From Lactuca virosa (lineage: Eukaryota; Streptophyta; Magnoliopsida; Asterales; Asteraceae): DNA of 64,000 bases. The notes beneath the pieces are model-generated. The model was not told the origin of the DNA, searched no databases, and saw only the letters and a program-made list of their open reading frames with translations. Both the position numbers and the translations under genes were made by a program. Below, one piece after another: positions 30,833-43,991 of the stretch (position 1 is its first letter; each line of letters begins with the position of its first letter). The stretch covers positions 308,540,430 through 308,604,429 of the forward strand of contig CAKMRJ010002223.1 in NCBI GenBank assembly GCA_928212115.1, in the 5' to 3' direction.

Positions 30833-30870
30833 GTTAATGTAACAACCTGTTATTTCGCCTTTATGTAATA

Positions 30871-30957
<87 letters not shown>
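30871..30957. repeat. (TA)n microsatellite in solo LTR 4
   Basis: About 40 TA units with one CA interruption. A second tract of the same kind is at 32263-32330 in the same LTR. Confidence 0.9.
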
Positions 30958-30958
<1 letters not shown>

Positions 30959-31631
30959 AAGAGAAATTTTTGTATACTATGTACATTTACATATCAACCC
31001 TTAAAAATGAAATGTTAAACAAACTTGTTTGGGATGAACATAGTGGTAGAAATCGTGTCAAGGATTCCAAAAATATAAAGAAAGCCCAATTCCGAGTTAT
31101 AACGAAGAAGTTATGACCTATCGAAAACCCGCGACAAAACCGACAAAACACTGTTTAACGTAAAAAGTAAATTTTTAATAAAATGTTTTTTAACCTTAAC
31201 TATCTAAATCAAAGTTATAGTATACGTTAAACCGAGAGTGTCCATAAAAAGAACGCCAAAATCTGACTTCATATGAAAAAGTTATGATTTTTCTAAGATT
31301 CGACATAGCAGTACACAACTAAAAACTCGAAATAAAGATCGAGTGATTTTTAGCCGACGCAACCTAAACGAGAATTGAAGGTCTCGTTAATAGTAGTAAA
31401 ATGATAAAAAGACAGACGAAAACGGCCGTTGGATGAAGAAGTTATGAATTTTTAACGGACTTTTTTTGTCCCGGTCTGTTAAAAATATAACTTTTAAAAT
31501 AAAGTCAAAATTAGCCAACGGAGACTAAACGAAAGTTGTAGAGCATAGTCTCACCTACGCGTGGATATAAAGAACGTCAAAAATGGAGCTCGTATGCAAA
31601 ATATATGAATTTTAGAAGTTTGGAGAAAGGA

Positions 31632-31815
31632 AGTACGCCCCGCGTACAAGAGTACGCCCAGCGTACTCGGAAACAAGGTCAGCAGCCAGCCACGTCGACG
31701 CTCCGTCACCCTCTCACTGCATGCGAGCCATTCATGCATACTAGCTCCGACACGTAACGACTAGGCTAGGCACTTATGCTACGCCCAGCGTACGCAGCGT
31801 ACGCCCAACGTACGG
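31632..31815 (+). repeat. GTACGC...GCGTAC palindrome cluster
   Basis: Four copies of a short palindrome-like unit GTACGCCC(A/C)GCGTAC or ACGCCCA(G/A)CGTACG lie at about 31633, 31652, 31780 and 31798, between 20 and 200 bp upstream of the TATA box at 31832. They are GC-rich in an AT-rich LTR. Their location in the U3 promoter region suggests a regulatory or chromatin role. It is analogous to, but different in sequence from, the clusters at 7325, 12702 and 45345. Confidence 0.8.
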
Positions 31816-32097
31816 GGAGGCCTCAGCCTCCTATAAATAGGAACCGAGACCTCCGGTTTTAAGTGCCAATTTCCAACCTCTGTCATATATTCACTCACTT
31901 TTAAGCCTCTCAAGACTACCCCGACTCCCCGATGACATATCCAAGCTCTGACGAAAGCCCGAATCCCCGAAATTCTCGAGAAGCTAACATCTTTCCAGCC
32001 AAAGTGCTGCCCGTGTAAAGCCCACTTTTCATCAAATCGTCACTCTTACCAAGTGAGTTCATACCCCCCGTATTTTCATAGTTTTTACTGTTTTAAG

Positions 32098-32112
32098 GGG
32101 GGGGGGGGGGGA
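32098..32112 (+). repeat. poly-G run
   Basis: About 14-15 consecutive G in solo LTR 4 at the start of the post-TATA leader. The length may be unreliable. Confidence 0.8.
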
Positions 32113-32252
32113 ATACAAGTCGAACACAAAGATTTTGTTTTACAAATAAATGGTTTCAAAGATTGTGTTAAAATGACATCAAGTCATCAAAAGTATTTCA
32201 AAATGTTAAACTTCTTTTAAATGGTTTTATAAACTTATATTTTTCCCCAGAA

Positions 32253-32262
<10 letters not shown>

Positions 32263-32330
<68 letters not shown>
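32263..32330. repeat. (TA)n microsatellite
   Basis: About 34 TA units within solo LTR 4. Confidence 0.9.
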
Positions 32331-32334
<4 letters not shown>

Positions 32335-33568
32335 TTAAAAGGCTTAAACTGATAGCTCACTTTGGTTCATTTTCCTTGTTTGGATGTGGGATTATAAGTA
32401 ATGGTTATTTGTCCAAATGTCATTTAAATTTTACTTATATATATTTGCATATGTATATAAATATAAAAGTTAATTCATTCAGTTCAAATACCCTTTGTAA
32501 CATGTTGAGCAAGGGGTTGCATTCATGAATAGTTAGTATCAATTCGGAAAATACATTTAAATTATAATAGGTATAATTTATAATTCATATAACATTAATT
32601 CACGATTCAAGTATACTAAAGTACACTGTTTTACAAGAACATAGGATTTGATTCAAAACTAATCAAGAGCATACATCTTTCATATACTGATTCAGGGGCA
32701 TACTATCAATCATTCATTTCAGAATGATTGGGTTTTCAAAACTATTATACATGTAACGTCTATATGCTTTTTATGAGTCATTTGATTCAGGTTGTTTAGT
32801 TCATTTAAACAACATAGTTAGAGTCCTGACATTATAACCAGAATCTCCAGTCGGGGATCGAAACAATGTGTGTATAGATCTATATTGGGATTTACAACCC
32901 CGCGCTCAGACTGCTAGCTACAGTCAGGCATACACGCCTACGAGTGACAGTTGTTATCAACAGTTTTAGACGCCTTCAAAGCGTTGGGTCAGGCCATCTA
33001 GTCTCAGTATGGTTATAATAACTCATTAAAAAGGATATTAACAATACCTTAGTGCATAATTAACTAAACGTAAGTACATTTTCAAAGTACCAATTTACCA
33101 TGATACAGTTTTTACAATATTACACCTCAGTATTCAATAAACAGTTGGTTAAGCGAGGCACACTCTCACTTATACAGTTTATACAAAAGGATTTCAATAA
33201 CAGAACATTGGTTTACAAATAGAACGGTTTTATGTGATTAAAACTACTTTTCATATACATCAGAAAATATAGGATTTTCTGGAACAGTTTACATATTCAA
33301 GAAACAGAAAACATACTTTCAAAACATAAATACTTATGCACTCACTCAACTTTATGTTGATACTCTCTTTTCAAATTACGTGTATTCTCAGGGAATCAGT
33401 AGATAGGTACTCCCCGAGCTTTAGAGAACATGGAGCTATTTTGAGTCATGTCTTCTTCTTTTGTATAACTGTTTTGGTTTCAATATACAATTATTGAACA
33501 CATGTAGATATTTATACTTTTTAAATACAATGGTTGTTTGTACTTTGATTACTATGATGCATGTGTTG

Positions 33569-36449
33569 TGTCACAACTAGCATTTTTGCTAGGAAATTCC
33601 ACTCTCATATAATCATTCAACTAGTATAATAACTGGTACTCTAAGCGAATACCATACTCTAGGCTCGTCCAAATACATCTCATATGCTCAAATAAGGGCT
33701 GAAAACCCTTAGAAATCCCGATTCAAGTTCTTTATGGGCTAGGATTTTCTTACTGGGCCTAATGGACCAATAAGCATTCAATTCGACTATTTTGGGCTTA
33801 GAAACCCTACTTGGATTCTAAATGGACCCAATTCACAAATCTATAACATTTTGGACCATTTGGGCCTAGAATGATTCATTCTAACCCTAATGGGCCTTAT
33901 TGGGCCATAACTAATCTAATTAACCCTAGTAAGCCATAAATTCATTCTTTTATGCCATTTTGGGCCGTGAGTTACCCACAAGGGCCCAATGGGCCGAAAA
34001 CCATTATTGGGCTCTAGAAATTTGAACTAAACCTAGAATGGACCCAAACTACCCATTCTTATCCCTTTTGGCCCAAAATCTCGGCCGATTTGTAAAAAAA
34101 AAAAATTAAGGGAGGATTAAGGAGAGAGTGACAACTCAAGATTACCCACCATGCATCTAAGTATTATTCTTCATACATCCTAGGCAACTTTAATTCACTC
34201 CTATCATAAGATAAACCTCTCTTCTTCTCTCCTTTTATCCTCTCGGCCAAACCTCACTCTCACCACCACATTTTCTTTCAAAAATATTGCAAGGAAACTC
34301 TCTCTAGAAAACCTTTTTCTTCCTCCAAAAATCTCGAAGATTAGTGTTGTTTCAAGAAGGTTTTTCACTAAGATTATCATCTTGGGTAAGTTCTTATTTA
34401 GATCTATGATTTAACTTCTTGATCTCTTAAAAAATCTCCTCTTACACCCATATTTTTGTGGATCATGTTCTTAGAACCATCTAAGGTCAAGATCTACTCA
34501 AGAAAGCTTGCTAGGATCAAAAATCTTCTTCCACTTCTTCATCAAAACCGATCCATCACCCCAAGGTGAGTTCATACCCCCTACTTTCGATTTTTACTTG
34601 GTTTTGTGGGAGAATACAAGTTGCTTTATGTAGATCTATGTGTATATGCATGAATATGTGTGTTTTTCATGACTTATTTGGTGATTATGTGCTATTTACT
34701 TCATAAATCTAAAAATATGTTAAGAATATTAAGTTTATCACTTGGATCCACATGAAAACCTTGAGAAAAGTATGTGCTATCACATATAATACATGTAAAC
34801 TAGTAGATCTGGGATTTATACACTCAAAATAGTAAAAATGAGTGTTGTGTTCAAAGATCTATAAACTAAACTCAAAAATCAGTCCTTCACAGAAAAGTTT
34901 TGGTCCAATCTCGAACTGTTTTGACCACCTTAATGATAATATTTTTCAAAACTGTTTTACATGCAAAACGTTCAGGTTTCTACCTTTAAAATGAGTACTC
35001 TCACCTTTTCATACGATTTCTCTACAATATTTGGCGAATTTTACAAAACTGCCTATTAGATTTGAAATAATTTCTGACCAGCCTGTGAAGGTGAGCAATT
35101 TCACACTTGTTAGAGGCCATTAGATTTGGCTTATTGGGCCAAGAACGTCATTTTTACAAAAAGTGGGCCTTTTATGCTATTTTAGGAAATACTTGAACCA
35201 AAACCAACAATAAACTAACAAACGGATTAATTTTGATCATTTCTAGGTTATTGGGCCTTAGTGGCCCATTTATATGTTTGATAGGTTTTGTATACTATTT
35301 GCGCGCTATTTGGGCCTATAAATACCTTAAATGTGAAATGGGCCTTAGTTGTCCTTTTACATATATTTTGGGCCCATGTTATAAAATTTCATTCATATTA
35401 GGTTTTGAATGTTTAGCGATACCCTAGTGGCTCACTTACATGGTTCGTTGGGCCTGGAATGAGTTTTATACGTTTATCTTCGCGTAAATTCGATTAAGGA
35501 TCTAGTGAGTTTTTGTCGGTTGACACCTATTAAGTGTTCAATCGTAGCTTGTAGTTATGATCAGAGTCTATTGGAGGGAGAGCGGGGTATTGTGTATAGA
35601 TCTATACGGGGATGACACCCCACACCTGAGTTGTTCGCTACAGTTAGACTACATCGGTCTAGGGTAACTATAACCTTATTCTATTTTCCAGTCGGCGTTC
35701 ACAAACGCCAAGACAGGTGAAATTGTCATTATTTAGTATGGTTATAACGGCTCACTTAGAGGTATTAATGTTATGAAGTTTGCGGAAGACTATTTTCTTT
35801 TATGTTAGATTACTAGGAAACTTACTCACACTGGTACCCCACCTCAGTGTTGGTACGGCAGCATTATCTATTTTCTTTTATGATTGGATTACTCGGTAAC
35901 TTACTCCCACTGGTACCCCACCTCGGTGTTGGTACGGCAACATTAACTATTCTTCTTTTACGAACAACATCGGGTTGTCCGGGGACATTCTATATACATT
36001 CTCTTCAATCACTTTTGACATTCTATTAAACAATAACACACATGCATTAAAACAAGATCAGACATAAACATACCAAACTATTTTAAGAAAATACAGGATT
36101 TGCTTGTGATTACGAAGTCATACAAATCATTTTCTCAAATATACTTATGAAATCACCAACATTATATATGTTGACGTTTTCAAAATAACTTGTATTCTCA
36201 GGGACTCGTTAAGCAGAAGAATCAACAAGAATAGGGGATTTTGTTTTGTGCACTGTCAAACATCATACATTGAATGTTTTGGTCATGTTATTTAAAATAT
36301 TGTACTTGATGTAAACAATGGCAGTTGTATTATATTATGCATGGTAATGATGATGTTATGTTTCATTTATATTCACTGTAATGATATTTCAAGATGAAGT
36401 CACACACAAGCCCCCGGACGTTTCCGCCGTCTGGTTCGGGGGTGTAACA
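33569..36449 (+). repeat. 5' LTR of the full-length gypsy element
   Basis: 2881 bp. It contains a TATA box (TATAAATA, about 35317-35324), repeated TTGGGCC blocks (33730-34080), and a 78-bp tandem duplication (35790-35946) that is also in the 3' LTR. Relative to the 3' LTR it has an extra block of about 900 bp (about 33855-34775) and lacks about 290 bp that the 3' LTR has at about 48888-49180. Confidence 0.88.
35790..35946 (+). repeat. 78-bp tandem duplication in LTR
   Basis: Two copies of a unit with CTATTTTCTTTTATG, ACTGGTACCCCACCTC and GGTGTTGGTACGGCA. The same pair is present in the 3' LTR at 49859-50014, so it predates the insertion. Confidence 0.85.
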
Positions 36450-36452
36450 GAT

Positions 36453-36465
36453 TTGTATCAGAGCA
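36453..36465 (+). other. primer binding site of gypsy element
   Basis: TTGTATCAGAGCA, 3 bp after the LTR end. It differs by one base from the initiator tRNA-Met complement TGGTATCAGAGC. Confidence 0.75.
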
Positions 36466-36839
36466 TTATTTATAGTGAACTGGCATATCTAACCATACAA
36501 GATATGCAACTATAAATACAATGGGACTAAACTAATATGAACATAATGATTAAAATACATACCTATGTGTGCATTTTAGAGTAATAACACAACAAGAACA
36601 GTAAAAGTCTTTGGAGGATTTGAACATCGCTATTAAACCCGGGCAGTTATGTAGTCGTATTGGGGGTGAATGTAGCCTGATCAGCTATATTCATTCAAAA
36701 TACGACCAACATGTGTTCGGGAGTAATTGTGATGGACAATGAATCAAAAACTTACCATTTAATTATCCAAAGAACATATAGAATCAAACCTAAACAAAAT
36801 TTAAATACTATAGGAGTATTTGGTGTGCTATTTGTTTCT

Positions 36840-38539
36840 AGTAATTATACCCCTTCGTGCAATACATTATAGACGGGCATCATTAGCCAGGAGACCCCTA
36901 TTTCCCTAGTCACGGGAATGCAGGGTGGCTTGACCCAGAAGAAGACTCAAAGGAAGAACCAGAGGAGGAACATGAAGTAGAACTTACAGATGAACCCGCC
37001 GAGCCAGTAGTGAACCTCGAAGAGGAAGAGCTCGAGGGCGATGATGATGATGACTCGGATGCAGAATCCGATGTCATCAATCCTCCATACAGAGCCAGAG
37101 TACCAGCCTATCGTATGGGCCTCGATGGCCCCACGCCCAATGGGCACACGACATTTGGAGATGGAGTCACGAGCAGGGGATACGACCACACTACGGTAGG
37201 AACCGAGGTCTCTTCAATCTTAGTCATAGAAGACCAGTTGACTGGGCCCTCCCAGTCATGGTCCGGCGCACCCGATACGTTGGCAACCAAGCTCAGGACA
37301 CCCCAAATCAAATGGACCAAATGCGGTTGCTGTTAAGAGAGATGAGAGACAAACACAGGAAGTGAATGGAGACTCCCGAGCAAGACCGTTAATTTGGGAG
37401 GTACGACTACAAGATACCGAGCGACAAGTAGCTCGTCTCCGAGGTGCATCCACTTCATGAAAACCACCACTAGATACTTTCCGCCACAATTTGGATCAGC
37501 CTTTTCTTCCCCCCCTACTATCCGATGTGACTCTCTTTCGAGTACTAAGACGGTACTTACCAATGAAACAACTATGTGCTATCTTTATTTCATGTTATTG
37601 CATAAATTCAATTATATGCACAACCGAACCCTCGAACCCGCTAGATACTTAAGCATCTCGGAACCAAAAACAACCCATATACTCTAAGGATAGACGTAAC
37701 GATCGTGCCAAATTTGCGATTATCTACTACCGTAAATACATCATAGGGATGTAGATGGAAACAATGAGAATCATACGACAAGACGCGAAATTTATAGAGT
37801 ACAACCAGGAATGACGATCACTACTTACGATCTGGCTTATCATCATGCATCAGGAAAATGTCATCCCACAGAAATAACAAGCACGCCCACGAGACACCGC
37901 TCCTGCAGATGGACTCTGCTACATTCCAAGCTGCTGTAACAGCGGCAGTAACCGCTGTTATGGCACAACTCAATGCAAACAACACCAATAGAGGTGGAAA
38001 TAGCATCGACAACTCCAGCCGTAGGAACGAGCACGGAAACCAACAAGTGACAGCTTATCAAGGCACTCCAAACCCCAAGCATAAGAGTAGGAAGCGAAAG
38101 TCTGGAAGTAAGAGAAAAGGACAGTCAACTCAAGGGTCCTTGAAGAAGCAACATGTTGTTGCTTTCCATGCGACCATGACACCTACTACATCAACACCAG
38201 CGAGAGCATATGCTGGAAGTCTTCCAAAATGAAACCAGTGCAATTTCCATCATAAGGGAGCCTGCCGGGAGCCGTATTGTAAGAAATGAAACCAAAAGTG
38301 TCACACCACCAAATACTGTAGAACTTATCCACGACAGAATCGTCAGCCAAACAAAAACAACAACAATCGCAACAACCTTAACAACAATACCAATGATGAG
38401 ACCAGTCACACCTGCTATGGGTGTGGAGGAACCGGTCACTTCAGGCGTAATTGCCCCAAGGCTAACAATCAAGGAGCAGAAGGATCAGGAAGGGTCCTGA
38501 CCTTGGGTCAAGGCGAAGCAGTCCAAGACCCGACAGTTG
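36840..38539 (+). pseudogene. gag: gypsy Gag, broken
   Basis: Acidic N-terminal stretch (about 36930-37080: runs of E and D, including ELEGDDDDDSDAESD). Later the frame 37858-38232 follows (MSSHRNNKHAHE, an Ala/Val-rich helix, then a basic KHKSRKRKSGSKRK region). After a TGA at 38230, two zinc-binding motifs appear: a CNFHHKGAC...CKK...C-type cluster and a classical knuckle CYGCGGTGHFRRNC at about 38418-38459. The frame runs to LGQGEAVQDPTV, where the copia element is inserted at 38540. The central capsid domain is not recognisable; stops and frameshifts are numerous between 37320 and 37860. Confidence 0.72.
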
Positions 38540-39296
38540 TGTTGGGTTTTGAGCATTCTAACACTTCCTAAGTGTACATGCAACCCTAATAAACCTTGGA
38601 TCTATGTTTGTCTAAGGTACATGCAAAATATTATTTTCCAAGGTTTATAACCTATCTAGCATGGCATGGGGTACTTTTAAACATAAAAGGACTAGATGAA
38701 TTACATACCTTTTGTTGATTGTTGATTCCTTGGAGTTTGAGAGCCAAGCACCAATAATGTGAATGCCTCAAATGGAAATCACAAATCACCACAAACTTGG
38801 AAAATGTATGAGAGAGTATACTAACACTTAGAAATCGGCCACCACTATTACACACACACTAGCGTGTTATTTCATGCAACATGAGCTTGTTTATATAGTG
38901 TGCATGGTTAGGGTGAAACCCTAATAACCCATGTCTTTTCCTTTCCAAGGATCCATGGGTTAAAAGCTCCATGGATCATCCATGGACTTCCATATAAGAT
39001 TAGCCCATTAACAAATGAGTATTAGCCCACACCATATAAATATAATAGCCCATGATTTAATTAGTCTTCCTTTTAATCACTAAATTAATTCATAATTAAT
39101 TCAAGATTAAAACTAATTAAATAACATGACTTTATATTAATATATTATAACTTATAATATATTAATAAATCGTAAGTATACAATTCTCATAAAATTATCC
39201 ATAAACAGTTTGGGTGAAGTGCAACCCAAATGGACCATGCCGGGTCGGGTCAAGTATATACCAAATAAGTTATGGACTTAGACACCTTATCCAACA
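38540..39296 (-). repeat. 3' LTR of gag-only copia element
   Basis: 757 bp. Minus-strand TATA box TATATAAAC at about 38889-38897. The U3 start on the minus strand (TGTTGGATAAGGTGTCTAAG) resembles that of the unrelated-looking LTR at 12476-12902. Confidence 0.92.
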
Positions 39297-39310
39297 GTCT
39301 CCCACTTGGA
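39297..39310 (-). other. polypurine tract of gag-only copia element
   Basis: Minus strand ATCCAAGTGGGAGAC next to the 3' LTR; priming site for plus-strand DNA. Confidence 0.8.
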
Positions 39311-42300
39311 TAAGTCTAATAACTGTATTTGCGTATGTTACTTCAGGAACCAACCAACAATCATAGCTCTCGAAAACTCTGTTGAACTATGAAGCGCCAT
39401 TTTAGATAAGTGATCATATAATCCTCTGTTCTCATGATATCAGCCGGACAAATACATGGAACAACGTCGTACTTATTGTCCAGCAGTTTGTTTCCCGATT
39501 TCCGATTTGTTTGACAAAGAACTAAATTGAACACATCAATTAGGTTCTGACCGGGCCCGGTACATAGGTCAAAACAAAATCATCGAGGGGCCCAGATATC
39601 GCTTCTAATCCTCCAAGACTAGAAGGAACAGATAAACTTCGACTCATATACTTGTTTCTACTACTTGTTGAATTATATACAAAGGCACGTTTTATAACAT
39701 CAAGTTACTGATGCGTTTACGTGCAACCAATGCACAACCAACTCATAGGTAACAACTCATATCTCTAGGTTTGAAGACTTATATGATATTACCGTCTCAC
39801 GATCACTCGAGATAAATTCCATGAAGTGATACAAGTGAGCGTGGGTTAATTCCAATACTCATAACTTATGAGTACTCATGAATGTTGTAGCAACCATTGC
39901 TATGTCTAAACACGTTTAGCCATCTACAAACTCGATTCATGACAGTCTTAATTCATACCTACTTCCAACATATGAACGACTGTGGAGTGTTTAAATAACT
40001 TAGTCATTCGGAAAGAATAACCTAGCTATTCTGGAAGTCAAAACATGCAAAGTGAAACACAATAATAATCGAATCCAATATGGTCTCAGAACCCTTTTGA
40101 ATATAAATAAAACCACTTTTTATTTATCACCATATTGATTACACATTATTCATTGTATAATGTTTCAAATAATCAACTTAATACTTGAACAAAAACAACA
40201 GTCGTCCCATGCTCCTAGCATGTACACTTTGTTTTTCTAAACAATAGTTATGCCATACTCCAAGTATGCACACTATGTTTGTCTATGATCTTTACTTTGT
40301 GAAATAGATCAATTGAACATGATTCCAATGATGCTCATTTCACAATCCCAAATCCTTATTGTAAATGTAAGAATTCCTAATTCCTACCATTTACCAAAAA
40401 AACTGTTAGATTTTAAACTTATATGCACTGATCCTCTCGTAATGATTATGCACAAGGTCACCAAAACCTTGTCATCAGTCATTACAGAGGATTCCAAAGG
40501 AGATCAACTCTATGGAAACGAACTCTCATATTCAAAGTACATTGCTTTGAACATCCTTCTTGCATAAAAGTTTCTAACTTTCTCATAGATTCTTAATATC
40601 CAACTCCCAATATGGAAAATTTCCATATTCCTATTTTGATTATCATATCTGAACAAGAGCTACCTCTTTTCAGAATATATCCATATGGTCCTTCCAAAAT
40701 TTAACACTATACTTCCAACTGTCCCTGAGCAACCAATCTTTGGTGAGCCTAGATGTCCTCGACAATTGCTTAATCACTTTAGTCATATCCCGTTCTAGAC
40801 TTTTCCCTTCTTAATGCCCTAAGCATTTGGAAAATTTAGAAAGGATGAATATTATAGCACATGCAATCGATCCTATATCCGAAGCATATGGGACACGATT
40901 CATGATGTTTCACATAAAGACCTGATACTAGATCAGTCTTTTGCTACAATATTTTTTATTTTGCCATGTTTTCAAAAATCGACTATGAGAGGGATGTGTA
41001 ATCATAATCGAATTTGAAAACGCAATATATATAGAATTTCCTTATGTTGAACCATTCCAACATAAAATACATATATATATCCTTGACTAAAGATGATTAA
41101 AAAACTCAATCTAAGCTTTTAGAATTGAAATGAAGTATAATTTCCTCTCCCTTAATTATAGCAAAACAACTTTTTCAACCCCTACAACATTACGAATTGA
41201 AACTTTTGTTTTTCTATAATTAACATTGCTAACTTGCAACACTAAACATAATAATCATGCTCCCACTAACATGATGATTATCAGCATAACACTTATGCTC
41301 CCACTAGCTCTGACATATTTCCAGAAATCAGCTGGACTTCTGAAATTTAGATTCGTACACCCTTTCTTAGATAGCTCACATGTGTGTCTAAACAATTTCC
41401 AGAACTATGAAAAGGGATGCCGTAATCATAGTCTTAATTGTTTAGACCTTTGCCATTTCTCACAAGTCCATGTTAGTGTGCCGGTTAACCACACACGCTC
41501 CACTAACGACTTTGAGAATGCAAACATCACAATTGCTATCTACTTAAAATCTTCTTAGTGAAAGCATTTCCTCACCATCATTTTCATGAATCGGAGAGAA
41601 ACCTTATGACACTTAGATTTTATGGTGTATGAGTTTCTATCCATGTGAATTTGTCAAAACCATAATCACAAGACAAGGTTAGTAACAAATTCAGCCTTAC
41701 ATGGATTGAACTTGTTCAATCTTAATTTCTTGTCATCTGGTAGCACAAGGCCCACCAATGCTTCCAAGCTGTTATGCACACAGTTTAGAACTAACAGAAC
41801 TCATATGCATAGTCAACTTAATAGGAACAGACACAGAAACAAGAATTATGTCAACTTAATAGGTTTCAAACCTTAAGTCGTGTGCTAGTGATAAAACTCA
41901 GGTTTTACTCTTGATTAAATCTTGAAATCCTTTCAGGATCTTTAAGACTCCCACTGTCCTCTTGACATATAAGTTTCCCTAGTCAAGAACCATTCCTTGA
42001 CAAAACAAATATTCAAGGGATAGTGCAGATTCTTATCAAGATAAACACTTCACACAATTGGTCTTAGTTGGTCTTTGTCTTATCCAAGACATCACAACTT
42101 ACCAATTTCAAATGTACAGGAGTAGAAAACATTTTACACTACATTTGATAAGTGTTTTAAACCTTACTTTATGTCACTCAATGTTACAATCTTGGATTAT
42201 GACTCTAAGAGTTGTTTTGGAACGAAGTATGATCCATCTTCTTGATTTTAACCATTCCAACAATTCATGACCCCTCATCTTAGTCATAACAATGCACTAA

Positions 42301-43269
42301 GATGTCCTTAGAGTATGAATTTGTGATATGGTTTCATAATCATTAAGATGATCATAAAAACATGTATGATCCATCTTTTTGATTTTAACCATTCCAACAA
42401 TTCATGACCCCTCATCTTAGTCATAACAATGCACTAAGATGTCCTTAGAGTATGAATTTGTGATATGGTTTCATAATCATTAAGATGATCATAAAAACAT
42501 GATACTAAAGTACTCTCCCATCTTTTCAGATTTGAGAAACTTTTATCTTTCTGCCAAATTTAATTCTTCTCATCCGTTCTGCCATACATTGAAACTTTTC
42601 CAATGTTACAGAATTATACTTAACCTTATAACCATATTTACTAATCTTTAGTAAATCATGACGAATTGATCTTTGTGGTGGACCTTGACCAGCACACACC
42701 CAGTGTACCTAATTCCTTAGTCCTTCAATTGACTCACATATGCATGTGATCAATGAATTAGTCTCAATTTTACAAAGATGAAAATTCTCATTCATCATAC
42801 AATACAACTTGTATGATTCCAAGTTTCTGTCTAACTGAAGCTTGGGTGATGAGAACCTTTCCTCATTTGGTAAATTCAGACACTACCACATATGAGAGAA
42901 TCAAACTCATATTTCCAATATTGCTAGAAACATACAAACATCAATTTTCCATAAATGCCATTGTAAGGGGATATAATATAAAATAAACTAAACAAAACTT
43001 TTATTTCTTTATTAAAATGCGGAAAAATATTCCTTACAATGCAACTTTAAATGAAAACTATGCTATTACATATTTCTTAGCAATCTATCATAACTTTTAA
43101 GTAGTGGCTCAAAAATCCGATCCTCGAACCATGCGATAGAAATCCATCTTCGTGATCAGATTCAACACACTCTTCTTTTAACCTTCCTTTTGCTCGATCC
43201 TGCTAAACATCAAGATGCAACCTAGTCACATCATGTAATAAGAATCAACAATTAGGAATTTTAACAAAG
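39311..43269 (-). other. non-coding internal region of gag-only copia
   Basis: About 4 kb between gag and the 3' LTR, where pol would normally lie. I see no protease, integrase, RT or RNase H motifs in any frame. It contains a 137-bp tandem duplication (42227-42500) and one copy of the GGTTAACC hairpin motif (41476-41515), which also occurs twice in the leader. Confidence 0.65.
42227..42500. repeat. 137-bp tandem duplication
   Basis: Two adjacent copies (starts 42227 and 42364) beginning GTATGATCCATCTT, with one visible difference (CTTCTTG versus CTTTTTG), so the duplication is recent. Confidence 0.92.
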
Positions 43270-43991
43270 TTAGATAGTGGACTTACCTGAAGCCGAGTCA
43301 AACATTTTGTCTCTACTTGCTTTCAAATATTTCAGGTATTCAGGGCAGCTTCGCTTCCAATGTCCCTTCTCATGACAATAAAAACATATAGACTCTTTGG
43401 GAATGGTACACGAGACAATCACAGACTTAGCCTTTCCCTTTACCTTTTGGTCAACCGGGTTGACCAAGGCCGATCCCCTTCCATTGGGACGAGAAAGCTT
43501 TTCTGGACTTCCAATGTTACCATTGTCCATGTCCATGGAAGTTTGAGAAATAGATTTTCCATCAATATTTGCTTGACCATTGCGCCAAATCATTGCTGAT
43601 TCAGCAGCAACAAGCAAATAAGAAAGATCTATTAGGGTTATGTCGGGATCTGTCATATGGTAGTCTTTAATAAACTCACTATATGACTCAGGAAGTGACT
43701 GAAGAACCCAGTCAACAGCGAACTTCCTTGAAATAACAGCACCCAACATTCTCAACCTGTCTATGTGTGACTTCATTCCTAAGACATGAGTGCACACAGG
43801 TCTTCCATCTTTATGTTTCATTTCTAGTAGAGCTTGAGTGATCTTGAACCTTTCAAGTCTTCGGGCTTGTGGGTCAGGGAGAATAAATGGAGGAGGTGGG
43901 GGGAGTGAAGCATGATGTTGAGGGACATCATCTTCAGAGGAAAGCTTGTTTCAAGCGATTTGGGAAGATCATAGTTGTCTGAACCAGACAT
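43270..43991 (-). pseudogene. gag: Gag of gag-only copia element, one frameshift
   Basis: Minus-strand Gag. From ATG 43991 it reads MSGSDNYDLPKSLETSF. A 1-nt shift near 43945 moves to the frame DDVPQHHASLPPPPPFILPDPQARRLERFKITQ, which is open to 43270. The 183-aa part from MKHKDGRP has the UBN2-type capsid core (MKSHIDRLRMLG, VLQSLPESYSEFI, LSYLLVAAESAM), a basic linker and one zinc knuckle CFYCHEKGHWKRSC at about 43398-43357. The C-terminal sequence GSASG-like runs straight into a consensus splice donor CAG|GTAAGT at about 43285. Only the early frameshift breaks it, so whether this copy makes Gag depends on that base or on a downstream start. Confidence 0.82.

Noticed and set aside
35847..36029. 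60-aa ORF present in both gypsy LTRs (also 49916-50098)
   Set aside because: It lies in the 78-bp tandem duplication of the LTR; its repetition reflects LTR identity and not coding constraint.
38652..38855. Identical 67-aa minus-strand ORFs in the two copia LTRs (also 45621-45824)
   Set aside because: LTR sequence downstream of the TATA box; identity is explained by recent insertion. A short leader peptide cannot be excluded but nothing supports it.
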